Source: Phycisphaeraceae bacterium (GTDB lineage Bacteria > Planctomycetota > Phycisphaerae > Phycisphaerales > Phycisphaeraceae). From it: DNA of 40,325 bases. The notes beneath the pieces were generated by a model. The model did not search any database. It was not told the origin of the DNA and saw only the letters and a list, made by a program, of their open reading frames with translations. Shown piece by piece: positions 8,173 to 16,216 of the stretch. The stretch spans positions 1 to 40,325 of the forward strand of contig NYZC01000202.1 of assembly GCA_002686995.1 (NCBI GenBank), in the 5' to 3' direction. The stretch's first letter is position 1. Every line of letters begins with the position of its first letter. A program made the translations under genes and the position numbers.

Positions 8173-8547
8173 TCATCGATCAACCGGTGCGGCCGACTCG
8201 TCCACGCGAAGCTGCACTCGTCGCAGCCCCGCGCCGCGATACTGCGCCCGAAGCTCCCGCTCGAGACCGGACCGCAGCAGCCGGTCAAGCTCGTAGAGCC
8301 GTGCGCTCGAGTCGACCGCGACCCTGAGCACGCCGCGACTGAAGCTCTCGAGCCGGGCGTGACCGGCCACCTCGGGCGGAACGAGCTCCGCCCAGATGGG
8401 CACGATCGCCTGCAGCTGACGATAAGGCCGCTCGACCTGCTGCCTGAACTGCTTCTCGAGGAACCCGAGGCCGGCTTCCCGATCGCGGATCCCGCGCCAG
8501 CGCCGTAGCCGCTCGACGTGCGCCAGTGCTTGATCTTGCCCGCTCAT
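8173..8547 (-). CDS. dciA: DUF721/DciA-like protein
   Basis: This 124-residue protein matches the DUF721 family in its centre (IVPIWAELVPPEVAGHARLE, then GVLRVAVDSSARLYELDRLL). DciA is known as the ancestral loader or operator of the replicative helicase DnaB in bacteria lacking DnaC/DnaI. The N-terminal part is basic and rich in Arg and aromatic residues. The ATG at 8547 is preferred to an in-frame start seven codons upstream because MSGQDQ leads directly into the domain, but no clear ribosome binding site is visible for either. It stops one base before the PhyH-like start and is divergent from the shikimate kinase-like gene. Confidence 0.75.
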   Translation of the reverse strand: MSGQDQALAHVERLRRWRGIRDREAGLGFLEKQFRQQVERPYRQLQAIVPIWAELVPPEVAGHARLESFSRGVLRVAVDSSARLYELDRLLRSGLERELRAQYRGAGLRRVQLRVDESAAPVDR

Positions 8548-8591
8548 GCACACATCATAACAGCGCACTCACCCCTGATCGGCATGCCGTC

Positions 8592-9026
8592 ATGAACATC
8601 ATCCTCGTCGGCCATCGAGCCTGCGGAAGGAGCAGGATCGCGAAGATCCTCGCGAACCAGCTGTGGAAGCAGCTCGTCGACGCCGGCGAGAACGATGTCG
8701 ATCGCGCGTCCGGCGACGCGCTGCCGAAGCTGCTCGCCGGCGACGACCAGGTGATCGCGCTGGCCGACGACGTCGTGACCGACGACGGACGCTCCGAGAC
8801 GATTCGCGGCGCGCCCAACTGCGTGCGCATCTACCTGATGTGCACGGCCGAGGTGCTTGCCGAACGATCGGCGCGCGACGATCCGCCCGGCGAGGCGCCC
8901 GACGCGATCGCCGCGTCCCTCGACCGGACCGCACCGCTCTACGAACGGATCGCCGACCACGTCTTCGACGTGACGCATCTCGGACCGACCGACGCCGTGC
9001 GCTACCTGGTCAAACAATGCCTGTAG
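8592..9026 (+). CDS. Degenerate shikimate kinase-like protein
   Basis: This 144-residue protein follows the shikimate kinase layout: an N-terminal strand and P-loop region (IILVGHRACGRSRIAKILAN), a middle segment (VIALADDVV where the family has a glycine-rich shikimate-binding loop), an RIYLMCTAEVLAER strand-helix and a C-terminal TAPLYERIADHVFDV. Key residues are changed. The Walker A lysine is Arg (GHRACGRS), the aspartate of the FxDxD shikimate-binding segment is not evident, and the lid is shortened. It is shorter than typical AroK (about 170 residues). It is therefore either a kinase of altered specificity or a non-catalytic relative. The start at 8592 places the P-loop at the N-terminus as in AroK. 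Confidence 0.65.
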   Translation: MNIILVGHRACGRSRIAKILANQLWKQLVDAGENDVDRASGDALPKLLAGDDQVIALADDVVTDDGRSETIRGAPNCVRIYLMCTAEVLAERSARDDPPGEAPDAIAASLDRTAPLYERIADHVFDVTHLGPTDAVRYLVKQCL

Positions 9027-9030
9027 GGAA

Positions 9031-9184
9031 GGAGCGGGGAGCGAGGAGCGAAATGGGTGCAACCGGTCGGCCGCGGATTCATAGCCACGAAAAGCCACAA
9101 GAACGAACGAAGAATTCGAGCGTCAATTTCGAAATTCCAAACGGGTCGCTCGCTCCCCGCTCCCCGCTCCTCGCTCCCCGCCCC
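9031..9184. repeat. 20-bp inverted repeat flanking a short spacer
   Basis: The arms at 9031-9050 and 9165-9184 are reverse complements with one mismatch, separated by 114 bp. The right arm lies inside the 3' end of the symporter gene and supplies its last codons. Between them is a phrase of the type agccacgaaaagccacaag, another dispersed intergenic pattern. Confidence 0.8.
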
Positions 9185-10664
9185 CCACACTCCCTCCCAC
9201 CGCGATCAGGGTGTTCACCGCAAGGCCGAACAGGCCCGCGTGGATGTCTGCGATCTTGCCCGAGCCGTCCACCCACGACAGCGGCAGTTTCGGGAGGCCC
9301 AGGGCGACCGCCAGGCCTGCGATCAGACCCACGAAGACGGGGGTTGCCTTCAGCCCCTTCCAGTGGATGCCGATCATGAACGCCGGCGCGAGCTGGACGA
9401 GCATGTCGAACTTCTTGTCCAGCAGCTTGATCAGCGTCGGCTTGTTCTCGAGGCTGTTCAGGAAGATCGCCAGCCCCGCGAGCAGAAGCAGCAGCACCAC
9501 CGAGCTGATCTTGCCGACGCTCGTGAGCTCCGCCTCGCTCGCGCCCGGCCGGCACAGCGGCCGGTAGATGTCCTTGGACAGCATCGAGGAGATCGACAGC
9601 AGCACCGAGTCGGCGGTCGACATGATCGCCGCGAGGATCGCGGCGAACAGGATCACGACGAGCCAGTGTCCCAGCGTGGACTGCTCCTGCACATGGCGGC
9701 AGATGATCGCCAGAACCCGATCGGCGTCGGCGGACTTCAGGTCATGGATGTGCGCCGCGCCGATGATGCCGACGACGAGGGCCACCAGCGCCGTCGTGAA
9801 CGGCAGGAACACCATGACCGAAAGGCTGCGCCTCAGCACCGCCTCCGAACCCGCCGCGTAGATGCGCTGGATCGCCTGGGGATACAGGGCGCCGCCGATG
9901 CCAACGAGCACCACGTAGCTCATCCACTGCCTGCACTGCGCCGCCGACGGCGGCCGCACCTTTTCCGGCGCACCGGTCTCCGGGTCGAGCAGCGCGCGCG
10001 TCGCGACCTCGAGCGACCCGAAAGTGCGGAAGACGATCACCAGCAGCGTCGCGAAGCCGATGAGGAGAATCGAGCCCTGGATCGCGTCGGTCCAGGCGAC
10101 CGCCCGCATTCCTCCGAGCGTCTCGTACACGAGGATGATCGCCGCGAGGATCAGCACGCCGTAGATGAAGGCCTGGTTCGAGGGAAGCCGGGTCAGCCCT
10201 TCCAGCGCCCGGCCCATGGCAGTGAGCTGGGCGAGCAGGAAGTTCGCGATCGCGGCGATCATGACCACCGTGGCCAGCAGGTTCAGGCCGCGATGCCCGA
10301 AACGATCGTCGAGATAGTCGGTCGGCGTGATGAAGCCGCCGCGCCGCGCACGGCGAAACAGCTGTGGCGCGAACAGCAGGTAGCACACGACGATGGCGGC
10401 CATGAAATGCACCGACATCGCCCACACGAATCCGATCCGGTACGTCTTGCCCGTGAAGCCGAACAACGTGTTGCCGCTGTACTGCGTCGCGTACAGGGTC
10501 AGCAGGAGCACGACGACGCCCATGCGGCCGCCGGCGAGATAGAAATCGCGCATCGAGTCCTCGCGGCGGGCGCGCAGCGCGATCCATCCGATCACCAGCA
10601 GGGAAACCAGGTAGAGACCGACGACCCCGAGCTCCCAGCGGCCGAAGGGCACGAGATCACTCAT
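9123..10664 (-). CDS. Sodium:solute symporter family (SSS) transporter
   Basis: This 513-residue polytopic membrane protein has about 13 hydrophobic helices and typical SSS features: the early DFYLAGGRMG segment, an ATQYSGNTLFGFTGKTYRIG loop, ALGR-like MGRALEGL, ETLGGMRAVAWTDAIQG and AAIMSTADSVLLSISSM. The substrate may be a sugar, organic acid or similar solute, taken up with sodium; it cannot be decided here. The ATG at 10664 is preferred over a TTG two codons upstream. It overlaps the end of the preceding small membrane protein by eight bases, suggesting coupling. The last 20 or so residues (GGGERGAGSGERATRL) are encoded by the arm of an inverted repeat, so the native stop was probably lost when that repeat arrived. 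Confidence 0.92.
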   Translation of the reverse strand: MSDLVPFGRWELGVVGLYLVSLLVIGWIALRARREDSMRDFYLAGGRMGVVVLLLTLYATQYSGNTLFGFTGKTYRIGFVWAMSVHFMAAIVVCYLLFAPQLFRRARRGGFITPTDYLDDRFGHRGLNLLATVVMIAAIANFLLAQLTAMGRALEGLTRLPSNQAFIYGVLILAAIILVYETLGGMRAVAWTDAIQGSILLIGFATLLVIVFRTFGSLEVATRALLDPETGAPEKVRPPSAAQCRQWMSYVVLVGIGGALYPQAIQRIYAAGSEAVLRRSLSVMVFLPFTTALVALVVGIIGAAHIHDLKSADADRVLAIICRHVQEQSTLGHWLVVILFAAILAAIMSTADSVLLSISSMLSKDIYRPLCRPGASEAELTSVGKISSVVLLLLLAGLAIFLNSLENKPTLIKLLDKKFDMLVQLAPAFMIGIHWKGLKATPVFVGLIAGLAVALGLPKLPLSWVDGSGKIADIHAGLFGLAVNTLIAVGGSVGGGERGAGSGERATRLEFRN

Positions 10665-10908
10665 CGGCAATGGCGTCCGGAGGCTCGTCGTCCGACGGCC
10701 AGGCGCGGCTCAGCAGCAACGCGGTGTAGCACGCGGCGCACAGGGCGACGCCGACGGAAAAGATGGTCCACCGAGGCATGCCGAACCAGAGCGTGACCGG
10801 ATCCGAAGACCAGATCCGCGCGTGCCACGGCACGCCGACGAGAAAGAGCAGCAGATAAACCGCCCAGACGCGCCAGGAAATGAGTGCATTGAATGCGCGA
10901 CTGGCCAC
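10657..10908 (-). CDS. Small two-helix membrane protein, DUF3311-like
   Basis: This 83-residue protein has two hydrophobic helices (about 10-26 and 47-66) linked by VPWHARIWSSDPVTLWFGMP, which resembles DUF3311 proteins. These are regularly encoded directly upstream of sodium:solute symporters and are thought to accompany them. Its stop codon overlaps the symporter start by eight bases. The start is a GTG at 10908; no better start or clear Shine-Dalgarno is visible. It may be a small subunit or assembly factor for the symporter (inference from position). Confidence 0.7.
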   Translation of the reverse strand: MASRAFNALISWRVWAVYLLLFLVGVPWHARIWSSDPVTLWFGMPRWTIFSVGVALCAACYTALLLSRAWPSDDEPPDAIADE

Positions 10909-11043
10909 GAGCAGAGTGTCAGGGGTCCCGCGCCGAATGTCAAGACAATGTCGTCAAGCTCACCGCCCGACCCGAGCCCGAAACAGCGACCCACCACTGG
11001 CTAAGTGACTAATCGCTTGAACGGATGGACACGGATGAATGCT

Positions 11044-11183
11044 GGCGAACCGCGCGGCGTAAGCCCGCGGGTCGAATGCCATGACGGCCTCATTCAACCG
11101 ACGCGGTCGACACGCGCCGAACGATCCGTTCGTGACAGGACGGGCTCACATCTGACCCGCGGGCTTACGCCGCGCGGTTCGCC
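11044..11183. repeat. Perfect 30-bp inverted repeat, 80-bp spacer
   Basis: Positions 11044-11073 are the exact reverse complement of 11154-11183. The arm contains the phrase cgcggcgtaagcccgcgg, a form I associate with planctomycete dispersed intergenic repeats. The perfect arms suggest recent insertion or gene conversion. No transposase is inside, so it could be a non-autonomous element. Confidence 0.93.
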
Positions 11184-11253
11184 GACGATCAGTGCGCGTG
11201 CCGCGGTTGCGCGAGGCGAGCCCGATGCCCCGTGCTCATCGGTGGTTCTTCAA

Positions 11254-11275
11254 CTTCTCTCACGGTGACAAGAAG
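11254..11275. repeat. Short hairpin repeat at the 3' end of the acetyltransferase gene
   Basis: The sequence cttctctcacggtgacaaga folds on itself imperfectly, is followed by agtgac, and is closely related to 18931-18953, which also sits just after a minus-strand stop codon. It may be a dispersed repeat with terminator-like use. Confidence 0.6.
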
Positions 11276-11290
11276 TGACACCGGAAGAAT

Positions 11291-12058
11291 CTACTCCACC
11301 CACAGCCCCATGCGCAGCACGTCGTGGTACTGACCGTCGAAGAACACCTCGTTGCGCAGCACGCCCTCGACCTTGAAGCCGAGCTGCTCGTTGATCTGCA
11401 CGTTGCGGATGTTGTTCTCGAGCGTGTTCACCACGATCTTGCGCAGGCCGAGCGTGCCGATGCCATACGCGATCCACAGCGCGGTCGCCTCGCGACCGAA
11501 GCCGCGACCGCGCATGTCGGGCTCACCGATCAGCTTGCGAAGCTCGGCCTTGCGCTGGCGCGGGTCGTAGTCCAGGAACGCCGTCAGACCGAGCGGACGG
11601 TCCTCGGGCGTGGTGATGACGCCGAGGATGTGCCGCGGATCGGCGACGAGCGCCCGGCTGTCCAGGGCGCGGGCCGTCGCGGGCGACACCAGGAAGTGTC
11701 GGCCGGCCCGGTCGCCGAGCCAGCGCTCCAGGCGCGGCGCATCCTCGTCGCGCCGCGGCGCCCGAATGCGCACGCGCGCCGCGTCGAGCGGCATCTCTGC
11801 GCGGAGTGGCCGTGGCTCGTGAACCCGCGACGCGGGCGCCGGCGCCGGCGCCCCCTCGCCGTCCATCGCCCGCTCGAGCAGTACGTTCACGAACCGCAGG
11901 TAGTCCTGCAGCCGGAAGCCGTACGCCGCCGCCTCCTTGTGAAAGCCGCTGGCAAGCACTTCGAGCGTGCACTGCGGAATACCCTCGGGGTCGACCGTCT
12001 TGCGGCCGTCCGTCGACAGGCGGGGATACGTCGCTGCGAATCGGGGTGCGGTGGACAT
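11291..12058 (-). CDS. GNAT-family N-acetyltransferase with N-terminal extension
   Basis: This 255-residue protein carries a RimJ/RimL-type GNAT domain at about 94-253. The acetyl-CoA-binding motif A is EPDMRGRGFGREATALW, followed by LGLRKIVVNTLENNIRNVQ and LGFKVEGVLRNEVFFDGQYH, the usual C-terminal GNAT half. The first 70 or so residues (TYPRLSTDGRKTVDPEGIPQ and on) are not part of the GNAT fold, and a Pro/Ala-rich linker follows at 69-77. The acetyl acceptor is unknown; this subgroup often acts on amino-terminal or small-molecule amines. The start at 12058 has an AGGA about six bases upstream. The stop is followed by the short hairpin repeat. Confidence 0.85.
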   Translation of the reverse strand: MSTAPRFAATYPRLSTDGRKTVDPEGIPQCTLEVLASGFHKEAAAYGFRLQDYLRFVNVLLERAMDGEGAPAPAPASRVHEPRPLRAEMPLDAARVRIRAPRRDEDAPRLERWLGDRAGRHFLVSPATARALDSRALVADPRHILGVITTPEDRPLGLTAFLDYDPRQRKAELRKLIGEPDMRGRGFGREATALWIAYGIGTLGLRKIVVNTLENNIRNVQINEQLGFKVEGVLRNEVFFDGQYHDVLRMGLWVE

Positions 12059-12077
12059 GCTTCTTCCTGCCTCCCGC

Positions 12078-12860
12078 CTACTGCAGCAGATCGACGCGAT
12101 CGGCGCCGAGCACGATCAGGTCGTCGCGGCGCTGCACGTAGGCGATCGCCGACGTGACGACACCGCGCAGCTCGTCGCCGAGATCGATGCGCATGCGACC
12201 GTTCGTCGAGTGCGGATCGACCTGCACGAAACCAAGCACGACCGGCACGACGGGCAGATTCTTCTCGGTCATCTTGCCCTCGACGGGCATGCCGTCGTCC
12301 ACGAGCGCGATGTTGAGCACCGTCTTCTTCGGCACGCGCTTGGCGTCGTACTTCAGCACGACGTGCCGGCCGTCCGGCGTGATCGCGCCCTCGATCCTGA
12401 ACTCGATCTCGGACGGCGTCTGCAGGGTCTTCGCCACGCTGTAGACCGCTTCCTGCGCGTTCTCGCCGAGGTCCTGGTTGCCGTTGACGACCATCTGCGG
12501 CGCCGTCACCTTCCCGTCGTCACGCGCCTTGGAGTACATGTAATGACGGCGCGTGTTGACGGGCGTGCTCAGCGGATCGGTGGTGTTGCGGGCGTAATCG
12601 ACATGGAACGCCAGGGCGTACAACCGGGCGCGGCTCTTGGTCGCCTCGAAGGACAACCGGCGCATCATCCAGTCGGCGCTCTTGTAGCGGGGGCTGTTGC
12701 GGACGGTGAACAATTCGACGACGGCCACGCCCGGAAGCGGATCCCGGACCTCCGTCGCCTCCTGGGCGATCTTCTTCTGGCGCGACATCATGAGCCCAGC
12801 CTGCAGCAGCGCCGGCGTCATGGTCAGGCACAGCATCGCGATGACGATCTTCTTCTTCAT
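12078..12860 (-). CDS. Exported DUF1223-like protein lacking the cysteine motif
   Basis: This protein of about 260 residues has a signal peptide (MKKKIVIAMLCLTMTPALLQAG) and a thioredoxin-like DUF1223 layout: VAVVELFTVRNSP at about 46-57, ALAFHVDYARNTTDPLSTP, and APQMVVNGNQ, followed by a beta-rich C-terminal half. In the family the VELFTSQGCSSC segment holds a pair of cysteines; here it reads VELFTVRNSPRYKS with no cysteine, so redox activity looks lost. The second of two adjacent ATGs (12860) is preferred because it lies six bases from GAGGAG. It is probably periplasmic. It is divergent from the membrane glycosyltransferase gene. Confidence 0.7.
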   Translation of the reverse strand: MKKKIVIAMLCLTMTPALLQAGLMMSRQKKIAQEATEVRDPLPGVAVVELFTVRNSPRYKSADWMMRRLSFEATKSRARLYALAFHVDYARNTTDPLSTPVNTRRHYMYSKARDDGKVTAPQMVVNGNQDLGENAQEAVYSVAKTLQTPSEIEFRIEGAITPDGRHVVLKYDAKRVPKKTVLNIALVDDGMPVEGKMTEKNLPVVPVVLGFVQVDPHSTNGRMRIDLGDELRGVVTSAIAYVQRRDDLIVLGADRVDLLQ

Positions 12861-13151
12861 CATGGTCTCCTCGTCAGTGATCCGGGCCGTCCCGGTGCGA
12901 CACCCAGGCCCGTCCGCTGACGGGCCGTCCACCATGACTAGTGCAAGGGTCGTGCCAGCCGCAGATTTCCGGCCACAGGGGCGCCATACGGCACCGAAAC
13001 CCCGCATCAGCGGCCGGAGACACTACTTCGAGGCAACCCGTCCCGATGCCCCGCCGAACCGGTTCCAAGACGGCTAGCCACTTTGGTTGCCAGGATGGGA
13101 AGTGCCGATCCGCGCGCGACGGAGGCGTTTCGCCATAATGCGGTCGCAAGG

Positions 13152-14714
13152 ATGAAGCGAATCCCGTTCCATCTCATCCTCCTGCTGATCGTCGCCTGGG
13201 CCGTCTTTCTACGTGTTTGGGGCCTGTCAGGGTGGCCCTTCTGGATCGACGAGGCTTGGATCGCCAACGCGGTCACCGAGCAGTCCTTTGGTGAGCTGCT
13301 CCGCCAGACCGACGACCCGGTGCCCCCGATGTTCGCGGTCACTGTTCGGTGGCTCGGCGGCCTGGTCGGACCGCCCGAGCTCGGACTTCGACTGCTGTCG
13401 GTCGCGTGCGGCATCGCCAACGTGCTGCTCACCTTCGCGGTCCTTCGGACCGCGCGCGTGCCGCGCAGCGCCGCGCTGGCGGCGATGTGCATGGCCGCGT
13501 CGAGTCCGCTGCTGGTCATCTGGTCGCGCGAACTCAAGCACTACCAGGTCGAGGCGTGCTTCAGCCTCGTGCTTGCGCTGGCTGTCATGCACCTGCGCTG
13601 GTCGCCGAAGCGCGCCGGGATCACCGGCGCCGGGATCGCGCTCACCTGCGCGGCCGGCCCCTGGTTCGGCTACGGCTTCGTCTTTCCGGCACTGGCTCTG
13701 CTCGGCGTGGCGATCGTGCTGCAGCCGGCCCCCGGTCGCCGCCGCGCATCGATGACCTGGGGGCTCGCGGGGTTCGCGATCCTGCTCGTGTCCACGCTTC
13801 TGCTCTACCGCACCGCTGCCGCCGGCCAGGCCGCGCACCCCGAGCTGCAGGCGTTCACGAGGCCGATGTTCATCGACGCGCTTTCGCCCGCCGACTGGAT
13901 GCGCGCCGCCGGACGCCTTGCGAAGAGCACGTTCGCGATCTTCATTCCCTTCCAGTGGATCAACACCTGGGAGCCGCCGTTCCAGAACGTCGCCTACGCG
14001 GCCGTCGCCGGCGTCTGCGGGCTGCTGGCCGCGATCGGTCTCTGGCGCTGGGCCGGGCGCGGCGAGCTGGATTTCCTCGGGTGGCTGCTCGGCACCTGGC
14101 TGTTGATCCTTGCGGCCGCGATCGCCCAGCGCTACCCGTTCGCGCAGCCGAGGATGACCATGTTCTGCGCCGTCGCCCTCATTCCCGCGATGGCGGTGGG
14201 CCTGGTGCGCCTCGGCCAGGCGCTCTCCGTCGCGGTCGCGCGCCGCGGCGCTCCCGGCATCGTCGTCGCCATCCTCGTGGCCCTGCTGCCGGCGACCTGG
14301 ATGCTCAACCTTCCACTGCGCAACCAGTACCTCATTCACCATGACTTCCCCGCGGTGCTCGAGGATCTCCGCGCACGGAGCAAGCCCGGCGAGCCCGTCC
14401 TGGTAACGATCATGGCCGGACCGAACGTCCACTTCTACTGTCGCGCGCAGTGCGACGACTACACGTTCATGCCGTACGTCGCGGGGTGCCTCGCCGATCA
14501 CGAGTTCGACTACGAGGCCCAGGCCCGATCACTGGTGGCGCCACGGCCGACGCGCCTCTGGATCGTGGGTCTGCAGCGGCCGGACTTCCCACAGACGCGC
14601 AGCACGTACGAAACGCTGCAGCAGAGCGGCTACCGCATCTCGATCGTGGCCGAGCACGGTCTCGAGCAGGGCTACAGTATCGCGACGCTGCGCCGCGGCG
14701 ATCGAGGTTACTGA
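13152..14714 (+). CDS. Polytopic membrane glycosyltransferase (PMT/ArnT-like, GT-C fold)
   Basis: This protein of about 520 residues has roughly ten hydrophobic helices. After the first helix (about 6-22) comes WPFWIDEAWIAN, with the acidic pair Asp33-Glu34 that GT-C enzymes such as protein mannosyltransferases and ArnT place in their first extracytoplasmic loop. Later come SRELKHYQVEA and, near the end, a soluble segment with DFPAVLEDLRARSKPGEPVLV. Such enzymes use polyprenyl-phosphate sugars to glycosylate lipids or proteins on the outer face of the membrane. The frame is open upstream with a possible start at 13095; ATG 13152 is chosen because it directly precedes the first helix. The three small proteins that follow on the same strand may belong to the same transcript. 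Confidence 0.8.
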   Translation: MKRIPFHLILLLIVAWAVFLRVWGLSGWPFWIDEAWIANAVTEQSFGELLRQTDDPVPPMFAVTVRWLGGLVGPPELGLRLLSVACGIANVLLTFAVLRTARVPRSAALAAMCMAASSPLLVIWSRELKHYQVEACFSLVLALAVMHLRWSPKRAGITGAGIALTCAAGPWFGYGFVFPALALLGVAIVLQPAPGRRRASMTWGLAGFAILLVSTLLLYRTAAAGQAAHPELQAFTRPMFIDALSPADWMRAAGRLAKSTFAIFIPFQWINTWEPPFQNVAYAAVAGVCGLLAAIGLWRWAGRGELDFLGWLLGTWLLILAAAIAQRYPFAQPRMTMFCAVALIPAMAVGLVRLGQALSVAVARRGAPGIVVAILVALLPATWMLNLPLRNQYLIHHDFPAVLEDLRARSKPGEPVLVTIMAGPNVHFYCRAQCDDYTFMPYVAGCLADHEFDYEAQARSLVAPRPTRLWIVGLQRPDFPQTRSTYETLQQSGYRISIVAEHGLEQGYSIATLRRGDRGY

Positions 14715-14794
14715 TCGCGACGAGCTGCCTCCTCGCGGGTAGAATCGCGATGAACATCGCCGGGCCGCCTCCCATTTCAGGAATCGATCCCGCC

Positions 14795-15397
14795 ATGAAA
14801 CGCGTTCCGGTCGTCGCACTCGTCGTCGCGGTCGTCATGTCGCTGGTGGCCGGAGTCGTCGTCGGCTTCGTGCTTGGCGTCGCCGCGACCGAAGCGGGCC
14901 GGGAGTTCCTTCGCGACATCGTCGAGAACGAGCAGGCGGCTGACGTCGCGACACCGCAGCACATGGAGCGGCCACGATTCACGCTGCAGTATCCGGGCAA
15001 CTGGTACGTGGATCTCAAGGACGAGGACTACGATCCGGACCACCTGTTCTCGATCGACAGTCCCGGCTCCGCGTACGTCATGTTCGTGCTCGGACCGTTC
15101 GAAAGCGATCCGGAAGAGGCGCTGCGCGATCAGATCGCCGCCTTCGAATCCCTGCTCGGCAGCCCGGCGATCACCCGGTTCGCGCAGTACGGCGACCTCG
15201 CGGGCAAGGGCGCGACGCTGCGCGGTCGCATCATGGGGATACGCACCACGGTCAGGACGTTCTGCGCGTTCGAGCGCGGTCAGACCGTCATCATCACCGA
15301 GCAGTTCCCCCACGATGACGAGCATTTCGTAAAGGAGAGGCTGGCGCTGATCGAGCGCTCCTTCGTGTTGCGGTCCGACACGAACGATCCGGAATAA
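14795..15397 (+). CDS. Membrane-anchored protein of unknown function
   Basis: This protein of 200 residues (215 if the in-frame ATG at 14750 is used) has one N-terminal hydrophobic segment (VPVVALVVAVVMSLVAGVVV) followed by a soluble domain. The domain begins PRFTLQYPGNWYVDLKDEDY and includes SIDSPGSAYVMFVLGPF and a terminal LALIERSFVLR. The pattern of TLQYPGNWYVD and a closing FERGQTVIITEQFP is like the PsbP/DUF1795-type fold found in many single-domain lipoproteins, but this is a tentative similarity. It follows the glycosyltransferase by 80 bp. Confidence 0.6.
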   Translation: MKRVPVVALVVAVVMSLVAGVVVGFVLGVAATEAGREFLRDIVENEQAADVATPQHMERPRFTLQYPGNWYVDLKDEDYDPDHLFSIDSPGSAYVMFVLGPFESDPEEALRDQIAAFESLLGSPAITRFAQYGDLAGKGATLRGRIMGIRTTVRTFCAFERGQTVIITEQFPHDDEHFVKERLALIERSFVLRSDTNDPE

Positions 15398-15427
15398 TGA
15401 GCGGCCCGATCGCCGAGGCAGGACACC

Positions 15428-15724
15428 ATGACCAACCGGCAGGCAAGACCTGCACCCGATGAATCAACACCGAAACCCCGCGCCCCGTGGTGGGCGTGGC
15501 TGTTCGTCGCCGGGTGCGTGCTCATACCGATCCTGACGCTGGGCGGCGCGATCCCCGGCGCGATCGGCGGCGGCGGCGCGTTCGCGTGTCATGCCGTCGC
15601 CAGGGAAGCTTCGAATCCGACCGCCATCCGCATCGGGATCTGCGCGGCCATTCTCGCCGGCTGCTGGCTGCTCTTTCTTCTTGTCGCCGGCGGGCTCGCC
15701 ATCCTCGACGGCACTGCCGAGTAA
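15428..15724 (+). CDS. Small membrane protein, unknown function
   Basis: This 98-residue protein has a Pro-rich N-terminus and two or three hydrophobic segments (WWAWLFVAGCVLIPILTLGG, then AAILAGCWLLFLLVAGGLAI). AGGA lies four bases before the ATG. It is 30 bp downstream of the previous gene and five bases before the next, so these probably form one transcript. I do not recognise a family. Confidence 0.65.
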   Translation: MTNRQARPAPDESTPKPRAPWWAWLFVAGCVLIPILTLGGAIPGAIGGGGAFACHAVAREASNPTAIRIGICAAILAGCWLLFLLVAGGLAILDGTAE

Positions 15725-15728
15725 CGTC

Positions 15729-16193
15729 ATGTCCGATGATCATCGTGAGGGCGCCGGCGCCACCGATCCCCGGGAAGTCACGATCCCGCTCGCCATGCTC
15801 CTGGCCGGCATCGCCGTCCTGTTCGTTCGGGCGCTGGTGACGGAGGGATCCGGCGGCGTAGCGATGGCGCTGCTGGGCATCGGCGCCGAGATCGTCATCG
15901 GCGTACCGCTGGCGATCGTCGCCTGCTTCGCGGCCGCCAGGGTGCTCGACACCGACTTCGGCCTGCTGCATACCGCCGTCCTCAAGCTCGCGGCGGCGTT
16001 CATCTTCCCCGCCGCGGTCGCCGGAATCATTCCGATCGGCTTGCTCGCCTGGATCGTCTCGCTGATCCTCTACCTGGGTATGCTCGAAAAGTTTTTCCGC
16101 CTCGAGCCGACCGAGCTGATCGTATGCGCCATCCTGATCTTCCTCGTCCGGATCCTCGCAGGCGTCGTCGTGGCCATGCTCGTGCTGGCGTAG
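15729..16193 (+). CDS. Four-helix membrane protein, unknown function
   Basis: This 154-residue protein has a short charged N-terminus (MSDDHREGAGATDPRE) and about four hydrophobic helices. The segment LLAWIVSLILYLGMLEKFFR near residues 100-120 suggests a YIP1-like or general integral membrane protein, but no family is certain. It follows the previous stop by five bases and ends convergently, 23 bp from the stop of the spermidine synthase-like gene. Confidence 0.6.
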   Translation: MSDDHREGAGATDPREVTIPLAMLLAGIAVLFVRALVTEGSGGVAMALLGIGAEIVIGVPLAIVACFAAARVLDTDFGLLHTAVLKLAAAFIFPAAVAGIIPIGLLAWIVSLILYLGMLEKFFRLEPTELIVCAILIFLVRILAGVVVAMLVLA

Positions 16194-16216
16194 AAGAGTC
16201 GAGATGCGAATGACCC

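Larger units (their letters stand above)
10909..11290. other. Intergenic region with dispersed inverted repeats
   Basis: No gene is supported in these 382 bp. The region contains a perfect 30-bp inverted repeat and, next to the 3' end of the acetyltransferase gene, a short hairpin repeat also found at 18931. Both are listed separately. Confidence 0.7.
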
